Positions 33,870 through 44,966 of a DNA stretch of 64,000 nt are shown piece by piece. The position numbers and the translations under genes are program-made. Source of the DNA: Adiantum capillus-veneris (Eukaryota; Streptophyta; Polypodiopsida; Polypodiales; Pteridaceae). The stretch spans positions 77,675,412 to 77,739,411 of the forward strand of contig CM043963.1 of assembly GCA_014529385.2 (NCBI GenBank), written 5' to 3'. The notes under the pieces were generated by a model. The model saw only the letters and a list, made by a program, of their open reading frames with translations, was not told the origin of the DNA and did not search any database. Positions within the stretch are counted from its first letter, which is position 1, and every line of letters begins with the position of its first letter.

Positions 33870-36800
33870 ATGGCTGGATCACAGGACACTCCTCTTTACA
33901 ATATCAAGAAGCTGGATGGAACCAATTTCCCATTGTGGAAGAAGCAGATTTGGCACGTGTCGGTATAAAAGAAGCAGATAAAACCTATAAAGCTCAAGGG
34001 GATAAAACCACAAGATATGGACGAAGATGAATGTAGCGAAATGGATGAATTGGCACTTTCTACCATTATGCTGACTTTGGCAGAAAGCGTTTACTTCAAT
34101 GTAGTAGACGAGATGTCGGCTTATGAAGCATGGACAAAGCTGAGTGATCTTTATGAGAAGCAGAGTGCAGCTTCACAGGTATACTGGCTTAAGAAGCTCG
34201 TTGACTTGAAGATGAAAGAAGGGACACCTATGTCCAATCATCTGAATGAATTCAACACCATCTACAGTTAGTTGTTAGCTCAAGGTGTCAAGTTTGATGA
34301 ACCTGTTAGAGCTATGTTCCTGTTGATCACATTGCCAGAAAGTTGGGACACTTTTTGCACAGCTTTGAGTAATTTTGCACCTCCAAATGGTTTGAACATA
34401 GCATGTGTAGAAGGAAGTCTGCTTACTGAAGAAACCAATAGAAAGACAATGGACAAAGGCAAAGGAACAACCTTAGTTGTCAGGGGAAGGACCAAAGAAA
34501 AGTACAAAGGTGGAAAGAGGAATCAGTCTCGTAGCAAGTTCCGCAGTGCTAAAGGCAAGAGTGACATAGAATGCTACCATTGTGGCAAGAAGGGTCACAT
34601 GAAAAGAGACTGCAGAGAATGGAAAGCAGAAAAAGGCAAAGAGAAAGCTGAAGACCATGGTGAGAAGAACAAGTCCTCAGTGAAGATTCAAGAAATAAAT
34701 GTGACAAACACTGTTGCAGAGGATGACAGTCTAGTGTCAGGAGACATCTACTTCTTGAAGAATACAATGGACTCAGCTCTTCTTACAGCATCTGATGGAA
34801 ATGCACTCAGTGACTGGATTATAGACTCAGGGGCATCACTTCATGTAACTCCAAACAAGGAGTGGTTTACCTCTTATGTGACCACTAAAGATCATGTTCG
34901 GCTAGGCAATGGGCAGACATGTGAGATCTTAGGTGTTGGAGATGTTCAATTGAAGTTTCAGAATGGCTCTTCTTTCACGCTGAAGAATGTGAGACATGTT
35001 CCCGCAATTACAAAGAGCTTGATCAGCACAGGTTTACTTGATGATGCTGGCTACGTCACCACTTTTGGCCAAAAAATGTGGAAGATATCCAAGGGTTCGA
35101 TGACAGTAGCACATGGAGTAAAGTCTGGAGGACTTTACATGATTTATGTATCAAATGTCTCTAAAAATGTAATCAATGTAACCGAGCAGCCGAACGTTTC
35201 TTTGTGGCATAGCCGGTTAGGACATATGTCCAAGAAGGGAATGGAAATCTTGTCTCGTTCTGGTTATTTTCCTGGCTTTTCGTTTAATGATTTTGAATTC
35301 TGTGAACATTGTCTTTATGGTAAGCAAACACAGCAGCCACATAAGCATAGAAGCAGTAGAAGAGATACACAGTTGGCACTTGTTCATAGTGATTTGTGTG
35401 GACCTATGCCTAACCTATCTCTAGGGGGAGCTTCTTACTTTATGACATTTATAGATGATTACTCGAGGAAAGTATGGGTTTACTTTCTCAAGCACAAGGA
35501 TGAAGCGTTTAGTGTTTTCAAAACGTTTGTGACACTTGTGGAGAATCAGAGTGGCAAGAAGCTTATTTGCTTACGCATTGACAATGGTGGAGAGTATGTT
35601 TCAAAGGCCTTTCAGGACTTTTGTGAGTCAAAAGGTATAAAACGTGAACTTACTGCTCCTTACAATCCTCCTCAAAATGGTGTTGCTGAGAGGATGAATA
35701 GGACCATACAAGAGAAGGTCAGAAGTATGTTGTCTAATGCACAGCTGCCAAATGGGTTTTGGGCTGAAGCTGTATCAACAGTTGTTCATCTTATAAATAG
35801 ATCTCCTAGCAAGGTTTTGCAGAAGGATTCAGTGCCAGAGATGGTATGGTCAGGCAAAATGCCCTCATACAAGCATCTAAGAGTCTTTGGCTGTGAGGCA
35901 TATACTCACGTTCCAAAGGAATTTAGGAACAAACTTGAGCCAAAGAGTAGACAGTGCATCTTTCTAGGCTATGGTAATTCTGGTGAGATGGGGTACAGAC
36001 TTTGGGATCCCGAATCCAAAAAGGTTATCCGCAGCAATGATGTTCACTTTAATGAATCCAAATATCATTCTAAACCAGAGAGGGTTGAGGAGATTAGAAG
36101 AGTTGTCTTCCAAGAAGATGGACCTGCACGTGCAAGACAAAATGTCAGGGCTCAAGAGGAGCAAGGAAAGGATAGATTGGAACCACAGGTTGTGGCTGAG
36201 CCTGAGCCACCTATTTTGCGTAGATCTGGATGTATCACGCGACCTCCTGATCGGTTTGTTCCATCTATGAACTATGTCATGTTGACTGATTGCAATGAGC
36301 CTTCATGTTACAAGGAAGCAGTGCAAATGAAGGACTGCGGGAATTAGCAATTGGCCATGCAGTCAGAGATGACAGCTCTGCATAAAAACCAGACATGGAA
36401 GCTAGTTAAATTACCACAGGGTTAAAAGGCTCTACCTTGTAAATGGGTTTACAGGTATAAGATCACCGCTCATGATAGTCAGCCAAAGTACAAAGCAAGG
36501 CTTGTTGCCAAGGGCTTTAAGCAAGAACAAGGCATTGACTTTGATGAAGTCTTCTCAAGGCATTGACTTTGGCTTTCTCAAGGCTACAAACGTAGTGAGT
36601 TCGATCACTGTCTATATACAAAGAAGGCCAAGGATGGTAGTTGGCTGATCCTTATTTTGTATGTGGATGACATGTTGATTGCTGGCAAGCACTTGGAAGA
36701 AATTTCAGCTTTGAAGTCAAAGATGACAAAATCGTTTGACATGAAAGACATGGGTGAGGCAAGTCATATACTTGGTATGTGCATTGAGAGAGACAGATCA

Positions 36801-37619
36801 AAGAAGTTGATTTGGTTATCTCAAACAGAGTATATTGACAAGGTTTTGCAACGTTTCAATATGGATAAGGAAAAGCATTGAGTGTTCCATTGCCACCATA
36901 TGTGAAACTTAGCAAACAAGATTGTCCTGTGTCTGAGGAAGAACAGGCTGAAATGGATAAGATTCCATATGCTTCTGCAGTGGGTAGTTTGATGTATGCA
37001 ATGATTGCTACTCGCCCAGACATTGCATTTGCAGTGGGAGTAGTAAGTCGATACATGTCAAACCCAGGCAAGAAACATTGGGAGGCAGTGAAAGGAATAT
37101 TGAGATACCTGAAAGCTACAAAGAGTATGCGTATATGCTATGGGAGTCAGGAGCTAAGTGTAAAGGGTTTTATAGACTCAGATTATGCAGGTGACTTAGA
37201 CAACTGAAGGTCTACGTCAGGGTATGTCTTTACATTGGCTGGTGGAGCAGTATCATGGCGTTCTAGATTACAAGATAGTGTTACTCAGTCTACTACAGAG
37301 GCTGAATATGTTGGAGCATCAGAGGCATGCAAAGAATCATTTTGGCTTAATTGACTAGTAACAGATTTGGGAATCAAAGAAGAGATGCCCGTGTTATATT
37401 GTGATAGTCAGCGTGCTATACAACTGGCTCGCAATCCAGTTTATCACTCAAAGACAAAGCATGTGGATGTGAAGTATCATTTCATCAGGGAAATGCTTGA
37501 GGATAAGCAAATTCAGCTTGTCAAAGTTCACACCACAGAAAATCCTGCTGATCTACTTACAAAAGGACTTCCCTCGGAGAGCTTTGCACACTTTCGCAAG
37601 CAGTTAGGTGTAGGGTAGT
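33870..37619 (+). pseudogene. Copia C2 gag-pol, broken
   Basis: The ATG at 33870 starts MAGSQDTPLYNIKKLDGTNF. Stops follow near 33966 and at 34269-34271, then a 691-codon open run (34272-36347) holds the knuckle CYHCGKKGHMKRDC, protease WIIDSGASLHVTP and a complete integrase triad (VHSDLCGP, LRIDNGGEY, NGVAERMNR). It stops at 36345-36347, and another stop lies near 36423. The reverse transcriptase is deleted between FDEVFS and GYKRSEFDHC; the active site YVDDMLIAG is kept at 36657. A frameshift near 36880 and stops at 37205 and near 37352 interrupt RNase H (GFIDSDYAGD, STTEAEYVGA, LYCDSQRAIQLARN). The frame ends LTKGLPSESFAHFRKQL before the TAG at 37617-37619. Confidence 0.92.
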
Positions 37620-37707
37620 ACATCACTTCTCTAGATCTCTTGTATATTAGCTTGTATAGTAGCTTCTCTCACACTTAAAGTACCACATTGGACTTTAAGT
37701 GGGAGGT

Positions 37708-37899
37708 TGTTGGGGTATAAAGCCCAATGTGGTCGCCCAGGTAAGTGGGCGGGCTGCCAGGTATGTACACATATTCTTTTGTAAAAACCTAATAAGAACT
37801 CACTATGCTCTACACATTATAGTAGAGCGAGTTCACCATATCCTCGAGCTCTTCTTCTCGCACTCTCTCTCGCGTCACACTTCCGCTTGTACTCCTTCA
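37708..37899 (+). repeat. 3' LTR of copia C2
   Basis: 192 bp, TGTTGGGGTATAAAG to TACTCCTTCA, near-identical to 32591-32781. Confidence 0.94.
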
Positions 37900-39684
37900 A
37901 GTTTCAACAGAAACAACACTTCTCACAGCTCCTGCAAGCTCACTCCTGTGTGTAAAATCTCCTCTCATAGTTCTCTTTTCTCCCCAAAAAAACAAAGAAC
38001 AAAGACCCCCCAAAAATGTTCTTTTACAACCTTTTATAGAGGGGCTCTTCAATTTTTGGTATCTCGCTCTTGTTTTTTCCACCAAGGCCCCTCAACTTAG
38101 AACTTTTGAGGGTGCCTGAGTCTAGTTCTCTCTCTCTTGAGTACATGAGAACGCCCTTACCCAGGGGGCGCAATGACGGTGCCTTTGGTACCTTTCTTGG
38201 TGGAAACTTGCCTTCAATAAAAGGTTTTGGGGGGAGGTCCAAGGCCCAATCAATGTAAACGTGCCCCATGGGTTTCGCCCTGCCATATTAGCACTGCACA
38301 ATGGATGGTCCAATGGCCACCACCACCATTAAAAACCATCTAAACCAACCTTGAATCTCCACTAAGCGATCACCACGCACGCCACTGCAGTGCCCGATGT
38401 CACTTGCACAACACCGTCACCATGGCAAGAGCTCCAAGGGGAGCTTTTGCTTCTTCCTTGTGATGACTATGGGGTGGGCCTCTTACACTATACATACCAT
38501 GACCTTGGAGCCCTTTGAATTTCATATGGGTTTTTCATATGCTATGTGGAAACTTCCCCTATGAACTCCAGAAAAACCCTCATCACCCCATGAAAAACTC
38601 CACCTTTTGTACCAACTTGGGGTCAAGTTCCCATTTCTTGCTCACTAGCCGTAGAACTAGGCCAAACGTTCACTTTGTTGACTTTGATCTATGAAAACCC
38701 CGCCAAGATTTGACTCTCACGAGGCCTTGAACGAAGCACCTAACAACGAGAAAAGATCACCTGTCCACACCCCACCACCAAGTGCTCCAGACTTCAACCT
38801 CACATATCTTGGCCACCGTGACTCCGATCAACAAACCATGGAATCCTACAGACTCCACATGATGCATACCCCTTTTGGAACTATGGAAAAGATAAAAAGA
38901 ATCTAGATTGCACACCTACCAAGGAAGTCAACTTGGCACACAACTCACCCTCGACAAATCTTCAATTGATCATAACTTACCCATTCCAGCTTCGATTGAT
39001 GATCCAAAAAGATGGGCATGCACCACAACTTGAGCAGTTCAAATCCATCTATTGACATAAGCTCTGACCACCATTCTACACTTGCCCTATCCATTAGAGA
39101 GCTACAAAGCCTTCTAGATTGGAACTACCATACCATTCACCCTAGAGCTTCATTTGAGGGGATCATCGTGTAGAGAATCTTGAACACCACATTTGAGGGT
39201 ACAGCCCAAGCACTTTGGGACTCTTCACCCTGCCAACCTGATTGGCTCATTTTGGAGTTCTCTTGGCCCAAAAAACCACATCAGGCATACGTACCTACAA
39301 TCACCTACTTGCCTAGGCCCTTCACACCTACGTTAGTCCTTTAGCTTGCACCTGTAGGCACCCATAGCATTGTTTTTTTTCACTTTTCAGCACCGACCAT
39401 CTTTGGCCACATCACGAGTGTACATATCTTAACGAGGAGTTATGGACCTCCATGTAGTGCTCTAAGTGCTTTTCTAATGTAAATGATTTCTACTATGCTT
39501 TGGAAATTTTCAGGCCAAGGGCTACAAGTCCCTTGCAATAAAGGGGTGGTATATTTAGTAGGCGATGAGTATATAAATAGCAAGGTTGGGCGAAGAGTTG
39601 CATGTGTTTTTTCCTAAATTCTCATATTGGTATCAGATCTAGGTTCTTGAGTATCCTAGTATGGAGCCTTGCTCATTAATCCGC
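37900..39684 (-). mobile_element. R1 LTR copy C/D, right part
   Basis: Resumes the R1 LTR at AGTTTCAACAG and continues through the same landmarks as 28890-30894 (CTTGAGTACATGAGAACG, CACCATTAAAAACCATCTAA, CATCTTTGGCCACATC, ATGGAGCCTTGCTC). It stays similar to copy B up to TTAATCC, then ends where copia B2 begins at 39685. No genes. Confidence 0.8.
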
Positions 39685-39913
39685 TATTGGAATTAGGGTT
39701 GCAAGAAAACATGCACAACCTGGAGAAGATGAAGGAAGCTCAAGGCACACAATAGAGAGTGTATTACTTAGTGTGCAATGGAAAAGATGGATAGCCCTAG
39801 AATGATGGGTGTATATATAGTACAATGAAAAAAAAACCTCCTAAAGAGGGAAAAAATGCCCCGGCGGTCCTAAGTGTGTTCACACACATCACTACCACAT
39901 GTATATTGTAACA
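39685..39913 (-). repeat. 3' LTR of copia B2
   Basis: 229 bp; on the minus strand TGTTACAATATACATG to TTCCAATA. Homologous to the B1 LTR 21428-21654. TATATATACACC lies in its middle. Confidence 0.88.
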
Positions 39914-42900
39914 AATCCCCCCTGGAGTGATGCGGTGAACAAGAGCTGGCACATAGAGTAAAGGGAAGTGCCATTCCCTGAACTTGATCAATCCACAAAG
40001 GGGAGTAAGCACAAAGCCTTGCAAAAATCTTCAAACTTCTCACAAGACAATGCCTTTGTGAAAAGATCTGTTGGCACATAAGCCAAGATGATCTCTCTTG
40101 CTGAGAGCCTCTCCCTGACATAGTGGTAATGCACCTCAATTTTCTTTGTGTGATCATGAAACACTGGGTTCCTCGCAACTGCCAATGCGCTCTGACTATC
40201 AGTGTAGATAGTGTTGGCAGTGTCCTCTCCAACACCCAAATCAGCCATAAGGCATCTGAACCATACACACTCAACCATAGCTGTGAAGACTGCCATGTAC
40301 TCAGCCTCACAACTGGAAGTGGCCATTGTAGGTTGCTTCTTGTGCAACCATGATATGCATGAGCTGCCAAGCATGAAACAAAAACCACTTGTGGATACTC
40401 GTGTGTCAAAACAACCAACCCAATCTGAGTCCAAAAAAGCATGTAAGTCTGGCGGCAATGATCCCCCCTTGGGATAAAACAAGCCAAGATGTAAGTGCCA
40501 CTCAAGTAGCAAAAAATCCTCTTGAAAGCCTGCCAATGGTTACATAAATCTATTGACCTGTGAGACTGCAAACTGAATATCCGACCTCATGTTGCATACA
40601 TAAATGAGGCATCCAATATTAGTTTGGTAAAGAGTGACATCTGCAACATCACCAACATCATGAAGACCCAATTTCAAACCTGTTTCCATGGGAGTGAAAT
40701 AGGTTTGCAATCCTCAAGTCCAAACTTACATAGCAGTGTCTCTATGTAGCTTTTTGACACAAGGCAATACCACCATCACACTGCTTGAACTGTATACCCA
40801 AGTAATGGTGCAACAACTCCAAATATTTCCTCTGAATAAGTAGCATTCAAATCAGACTTAAATTCAGCAATATGTCTCTCATTTGGTCCAGTGATCAACA
40901 AATCATCTATATAAAGAACCACAATGAGAAGTACATCATCCTCATGCTTTATATACAATGTTCTTTCTGTTGGACTGTTACAAAAGCCTCGTTTGACCAA
41001 ATGAGTGTCAGCCTTCTCATACCAAGAATGAGGAGATTGCTTAAACCCATACAAAGCTTTGTTACATTTGCACACCTTATCCTCTTGTCCTTTCTTGAAA
41101 AAACCGTGAGGCTATGTTACAAAAACTTCCTCAAATATGTCTCCATTCAAGAAAGCGGTAACAATGTCCGATTGATGTACATCCCAACCAAAATGAGTTG
41201 CCAATGCACATAGAAAACGCATAGTAGTCATACAACAAGTGGGAGCAAAAGTCTCTTCATAATCTATTCCTTTTTTCTTTGCATAACCTTTTGCAACAAG
41301 TCGAGCCTTATAGCGATCAATCTCACCATGCGGCTTGCATTTCAACTTGTAAACCCACTTTGTACCAATTGCCCTTTTCCCAAGAGGAAAATCACATAAA
41401 GTCCATGTGTCATTTTCTATAAGTGCATCATATTCTGATTGCATAGCAGCCATCCAATTTTTTGAATTCTGTGCTTCATCAAAAGACAGAGGTTCCTCAA
41501 CATCATGTAAGCTAGACACAGCCAAAGCATAATAATCTAATGCATAAGATGCATGGCGAGAACCTGAACAAGTACGAGTAGAAAAAGGTGCAACTGTCAG
41601 GCAATGTATGCACCCAGAAATTTTGGCATACCTCTAGCCTACTCATTTTCAGCCCTTTCCTCATCAAGTACATCATGTACATCTACATCAGTAATAGGCT
41701 GGTCTGTAAAATTTTCAAAAACCCCCATAGGCTGTACATTTTCCTCATCGGAATTTACATTCAAACTTCCACCACTAAAAAGAGGCAACAAAGTGTCATA
41801 AATGTTCTTTGAGTTGACATTACTGTCTCTGGTACATGACAACAAGGGTTGAACATAATCTTCCACAAACAAAACATCCCATGAGACCAAGATACATTTT
41901 GTTTGTGGATGATACAGCCTGTAACCTTTTCTTTCAACACTATAACCAAAAAAAAAACATTTGACAACCTTATCCAATTTTTTGTGCTGTGTTTGCGGCA
42001 CCAAAGCATATGCCAATAGACAAAAACACGCATGTGAGCAATAGAAGGCTTTCTATCATGCCATGCTTCATATGGAGTAATAGGCTGCAAAACGTTTGTA
42101 GGACACTTGCTTAGTACATGAGTGGCACACATGATGGCCTTAAGCCAAAACTAATGTGGCAAAGCTTGAATCGTGCCATTTCCATAAGTGACCTGTTTTT
42201 CCTCTCAGCAACACCATTCTGTTGAGGTGTATAAGGCACTGTACATTGGGGTTTTATCCCACGACTAGACAGAAATGCATTAAATTCATGAGACATATAC
42301 TCCTCCCCTTGATAAGAATGGAGGGTGCCCATAGTACATTTCGAGACATTTTCAGCTTGCTAGAAATTGTTTGAAGCACATAAAAACTTTGGACTTCTCT
42401 TTAAGCAAAAATACCCATACCAAATGCAACAATTTCATCACCGAATCTGAGATCATGTACAGTACATCTATCATTCACAAATTTGACTACAAGACCAAGT
42501 CTAGCAAGTGTAGATACAGACAAAAGATTCTTTTTTATTCCAGGTACATAAAGTGCATTAGCAAGTGTGAAAGAACTGCCATTTTCAGCATCAAGCACAT
42601 TCTTTTGAACTCCCTAAACCGGATAAGAGGCATTGTTGGCACAAGTGTCTAAATTCCCGTGAGGGACAGACTCAAGAGAGGTGAACAAATCACGATGTGA
42701 GGTAATGTGCTTTGTAGCACCACTGTCAAAATACCACACATGTGAATATGTAGCAACTGACATGCATGCAGCATGGATAATGGGATTTGAAGTACACTCT
42801 ACACTAAAAGCCAATTCTGCATCAACATCAACATCACAGTCTCCTTTCACAGAAGACTCAACAATAGCTGCATTTGTAGTGGAACTAGCATTTGCAGTGG

Positions 42901-43802
42901 AACCACCCTCTTTCTTCTTTGCCTCTTTGGCCTTCAACTTAGGACACTACCTGATCAAGTGATCATTAGCTTTACAATAATGGCAATGCATCTTCTTTTT
43001 GCCCTTATCATTAAAATTTCCAAAAAAATTGTTGCCAGCAGAAGCATTAGAAACATGTGATTTTCCACTCGCTGAAGAACCATGAGAAGTGGCTGCATTA
43101 CTGTTACCACCTTTCCTTTGAGCAACATTAAAGGCCTATTCAACTGCACACTATCTAGTCTTGTTTTTTTGGAAAGCGACTCTTGCAATAGCAATGTGCA
43201 TAATGCATCAAACTTGCCAACTTCAGGATTTCCTTGGGTCATAAGTCTCCAAGTACTAGCAAAAGTCTGGTAAGAATCTGGCAAGGCATCAAGAACAGTC
43301 TGCACAAGGGAACTATCTGAAATGACTTCACCTATAGAAATAAGTTACTCATTGATATCCTTGACACCAGCAAGGAAAGTGTCCATATCATCTTCCTCAT
43401 GTATAATCTTCAACTCTAGCTCTTTACACAGCAATGCAATTTTAGGCTCATTGCGACTTGCATAAAGACCAACCAAAATATCCCAAGCCTGCTTTGCACA
43501 TTTTGCTGAACAAATGTGAAGAGTAATATTGTGCTTCTCAAAAAATGCAATCAATGCATGAGCCCGTGCATCTTTTACATCCCAACGAGCTTGTTTAGCC
43601 GTAGGCAAAACAACTCAACCAGAAGAAAATCCTTGCAGCAAGACCTACAACATCCTTAACATCGCCTACATCCTCAGAACCAGGATGTATACCAATGCCC
43701 TGCGCAATATTCTAGACGCCCTTAGACACAAGAACATGTTGCATCATATAAGACCACATAGGGTAATTTTCCCCATCCAATCTGTCCTCAAAGCTAACAT
43801 CT
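39914..43802 (-). pseudogene. Copia B2 gag-pol remnant
   Basis: Reading leftward: gag starts near 43800 (RLDGENYPMWSYMMQHVLVS) and continues at 43608 (CAKQAWDILVGLYASRNEPK). A knuckle near 42990 (CHYCKANDH) has a stop before its last Cys. The protease is WYFDSGATKHITS (about 42745) and gag-pre-integrase follows. Integrase lacks its first Asp region but keeps the YQGEEYMSHEF and NGVAERKNRS parts. Reverse transcriptase has SDIVTAFLNGDIFEE, a stop near 41112, and the active site LYIDDLLITG. RNase H (SSCEAEYMAVF, IYTDSQSALAVARN) ends at LLPFVD near 39988. No 5' LTR is present: the left side of gag ends at 43802 against an LTR fragment of family G. Confidence 0.88.
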
Positions 43803-44048
43803 TGGCAAGGCTTCAAGGCTTTGCAGAGGAACAGGGACCTGATGCATTAAAAGCATAAAAAATCTATGTATTTATTTTGTACATAGCTATGGTTTTGACA
43901 CATTTGGATCTTGGAAATAAGGAGAGGTAGGAGCAACCCTATGAAAAAAAAATTCATTGGATGCTGATTCTACCTGCTGCCTACCAGACAGTCACTTTAG
44001 GTGAAGAATAAGAGTCAATAGTGAAAGGGAGAAGAATCTTATGAATTA
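43803..44048 (+). mobile_element. LTR fragment of gypsy family G
   Basis: Matches 59003-59255 closely (TGGCAAGGCTTCAAG, AAATCTATGTATTT, TTTGGATCTTGGAAATAAGG, GAAGAATAAGAGTCAATA). It starts at the broken gag of copia B2 and ends at the truncated LTR of the young gypsy. It is a fragment of about 245 bp of a 1.4-kb LTR. Confidence 0.85.
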
Positions 44049-44242
44049 TGGGGCTGGGACACAACACAACACAACACAAACCAAAACAACAAACCCACAG
44101 CCAAATCCCAACTACACAAGGGGCACCACCTAGTTTAAGAGCGAACTAGGACACAAAAGAGGAGAATCGTTAGAGCAACCCACAAACAAGCAAGGAATTT
44201 ACACTAACCCTAACACCAATGGAACACTCTCACACACTAAAA

Positions 44243-44330
<88 letters not shown>

Positions 44331-44966
44331 TGTACAACTTAGCTTCAACTTTATATTTTGCACAAAAAAGGAACTTAGAGCTTGCGGAATCAAGTGACAA
44401 GATTTGGTTATAGCATCACTAGCACATTGTCTTAGGGTTATGGGAGCCCTCTCACCATCCACCCTCTTACAATGGTAGCCAAATAATAGCCAATGAATCA
44501 CAAGCAACAAAACAACAACCTTCAATGAAACAAGTCACCTTATGAAGCTGAATGAGTTTGCCAAGCCAAATTGGAGGAGAAGCGTGAGCCTTTGGACATG
44601 AATTGCACCCAAAACTACCAATTCATTGATGTTGGGGTAGATACAACAATGGTAGGAAGAATATCTTCTACTCGCACTCACTCAAACTAGCTCAAGCTTT
44701 TCTATGCACCAAGGTGATTGTGTATAGAAAGCTTACTCTCTCTTTACAACCAAGATAGAACTGGCGTGTGATACGCTCAATCTAGTGTGCAATGGTATAG
44801 TGATGTCTTTTACAAGGAGGAATGGGTTCTATTTATAGGTTTTAGAAGCCTTGATTAGGATTAAGCCTAATCAATTTTATTAGGAAAGATCAAGGATTAT
44901 GAATTTTTATGAATTTCAAATGAGAATGGGGTCTCTCTTTTCTCTTGAGTCACATGGATGTGGGCT
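44049..44966 (-). repeat. 3' LTR of the young gypsy, U5 end truncated
   Basis: 918 bp; contains a (GA)n tract at about 44248-44328 (CT in the sense direction). It aligns to 49605-50505 and stops at TGGGGCTGGGAC, about 70 bp short of the other LTR's end. Confidence 0.88.
44829..44842 (-). promoter_or_regulatory. TATA box in young gypsy 3' LTR
   Basis: On the minus strand CCTATAAATAGAACCC. The same sequence is present in the 5' LTR near 50379-50366, from which the genomic transcript would start. Confidence 0.7.

Larger units (their letters stand above)
32591..37899 (+). mobile_element. Copia element C2 with both LTRs (5309 bp), defective
   Basis: The LTRs are 32591-32781 and 37708-37899 (191 and 192 bp), TGTTGGGG...CTCCTTCA. 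They differ by about five substitutions and one indel (2.6%, hand count). The primer site TGGTATCAGAGC starts at 32784 and a purine tract (AAGTGGGAGG) precedes the right LTR. An untranslated leader of about 1.1 kb precedes gag. The target duplication AGTTT lies in an R1 LTR. Gag-pol has several stops, a frameshift and a deletion in the reverse transcriptase. Confidence 0.95.
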
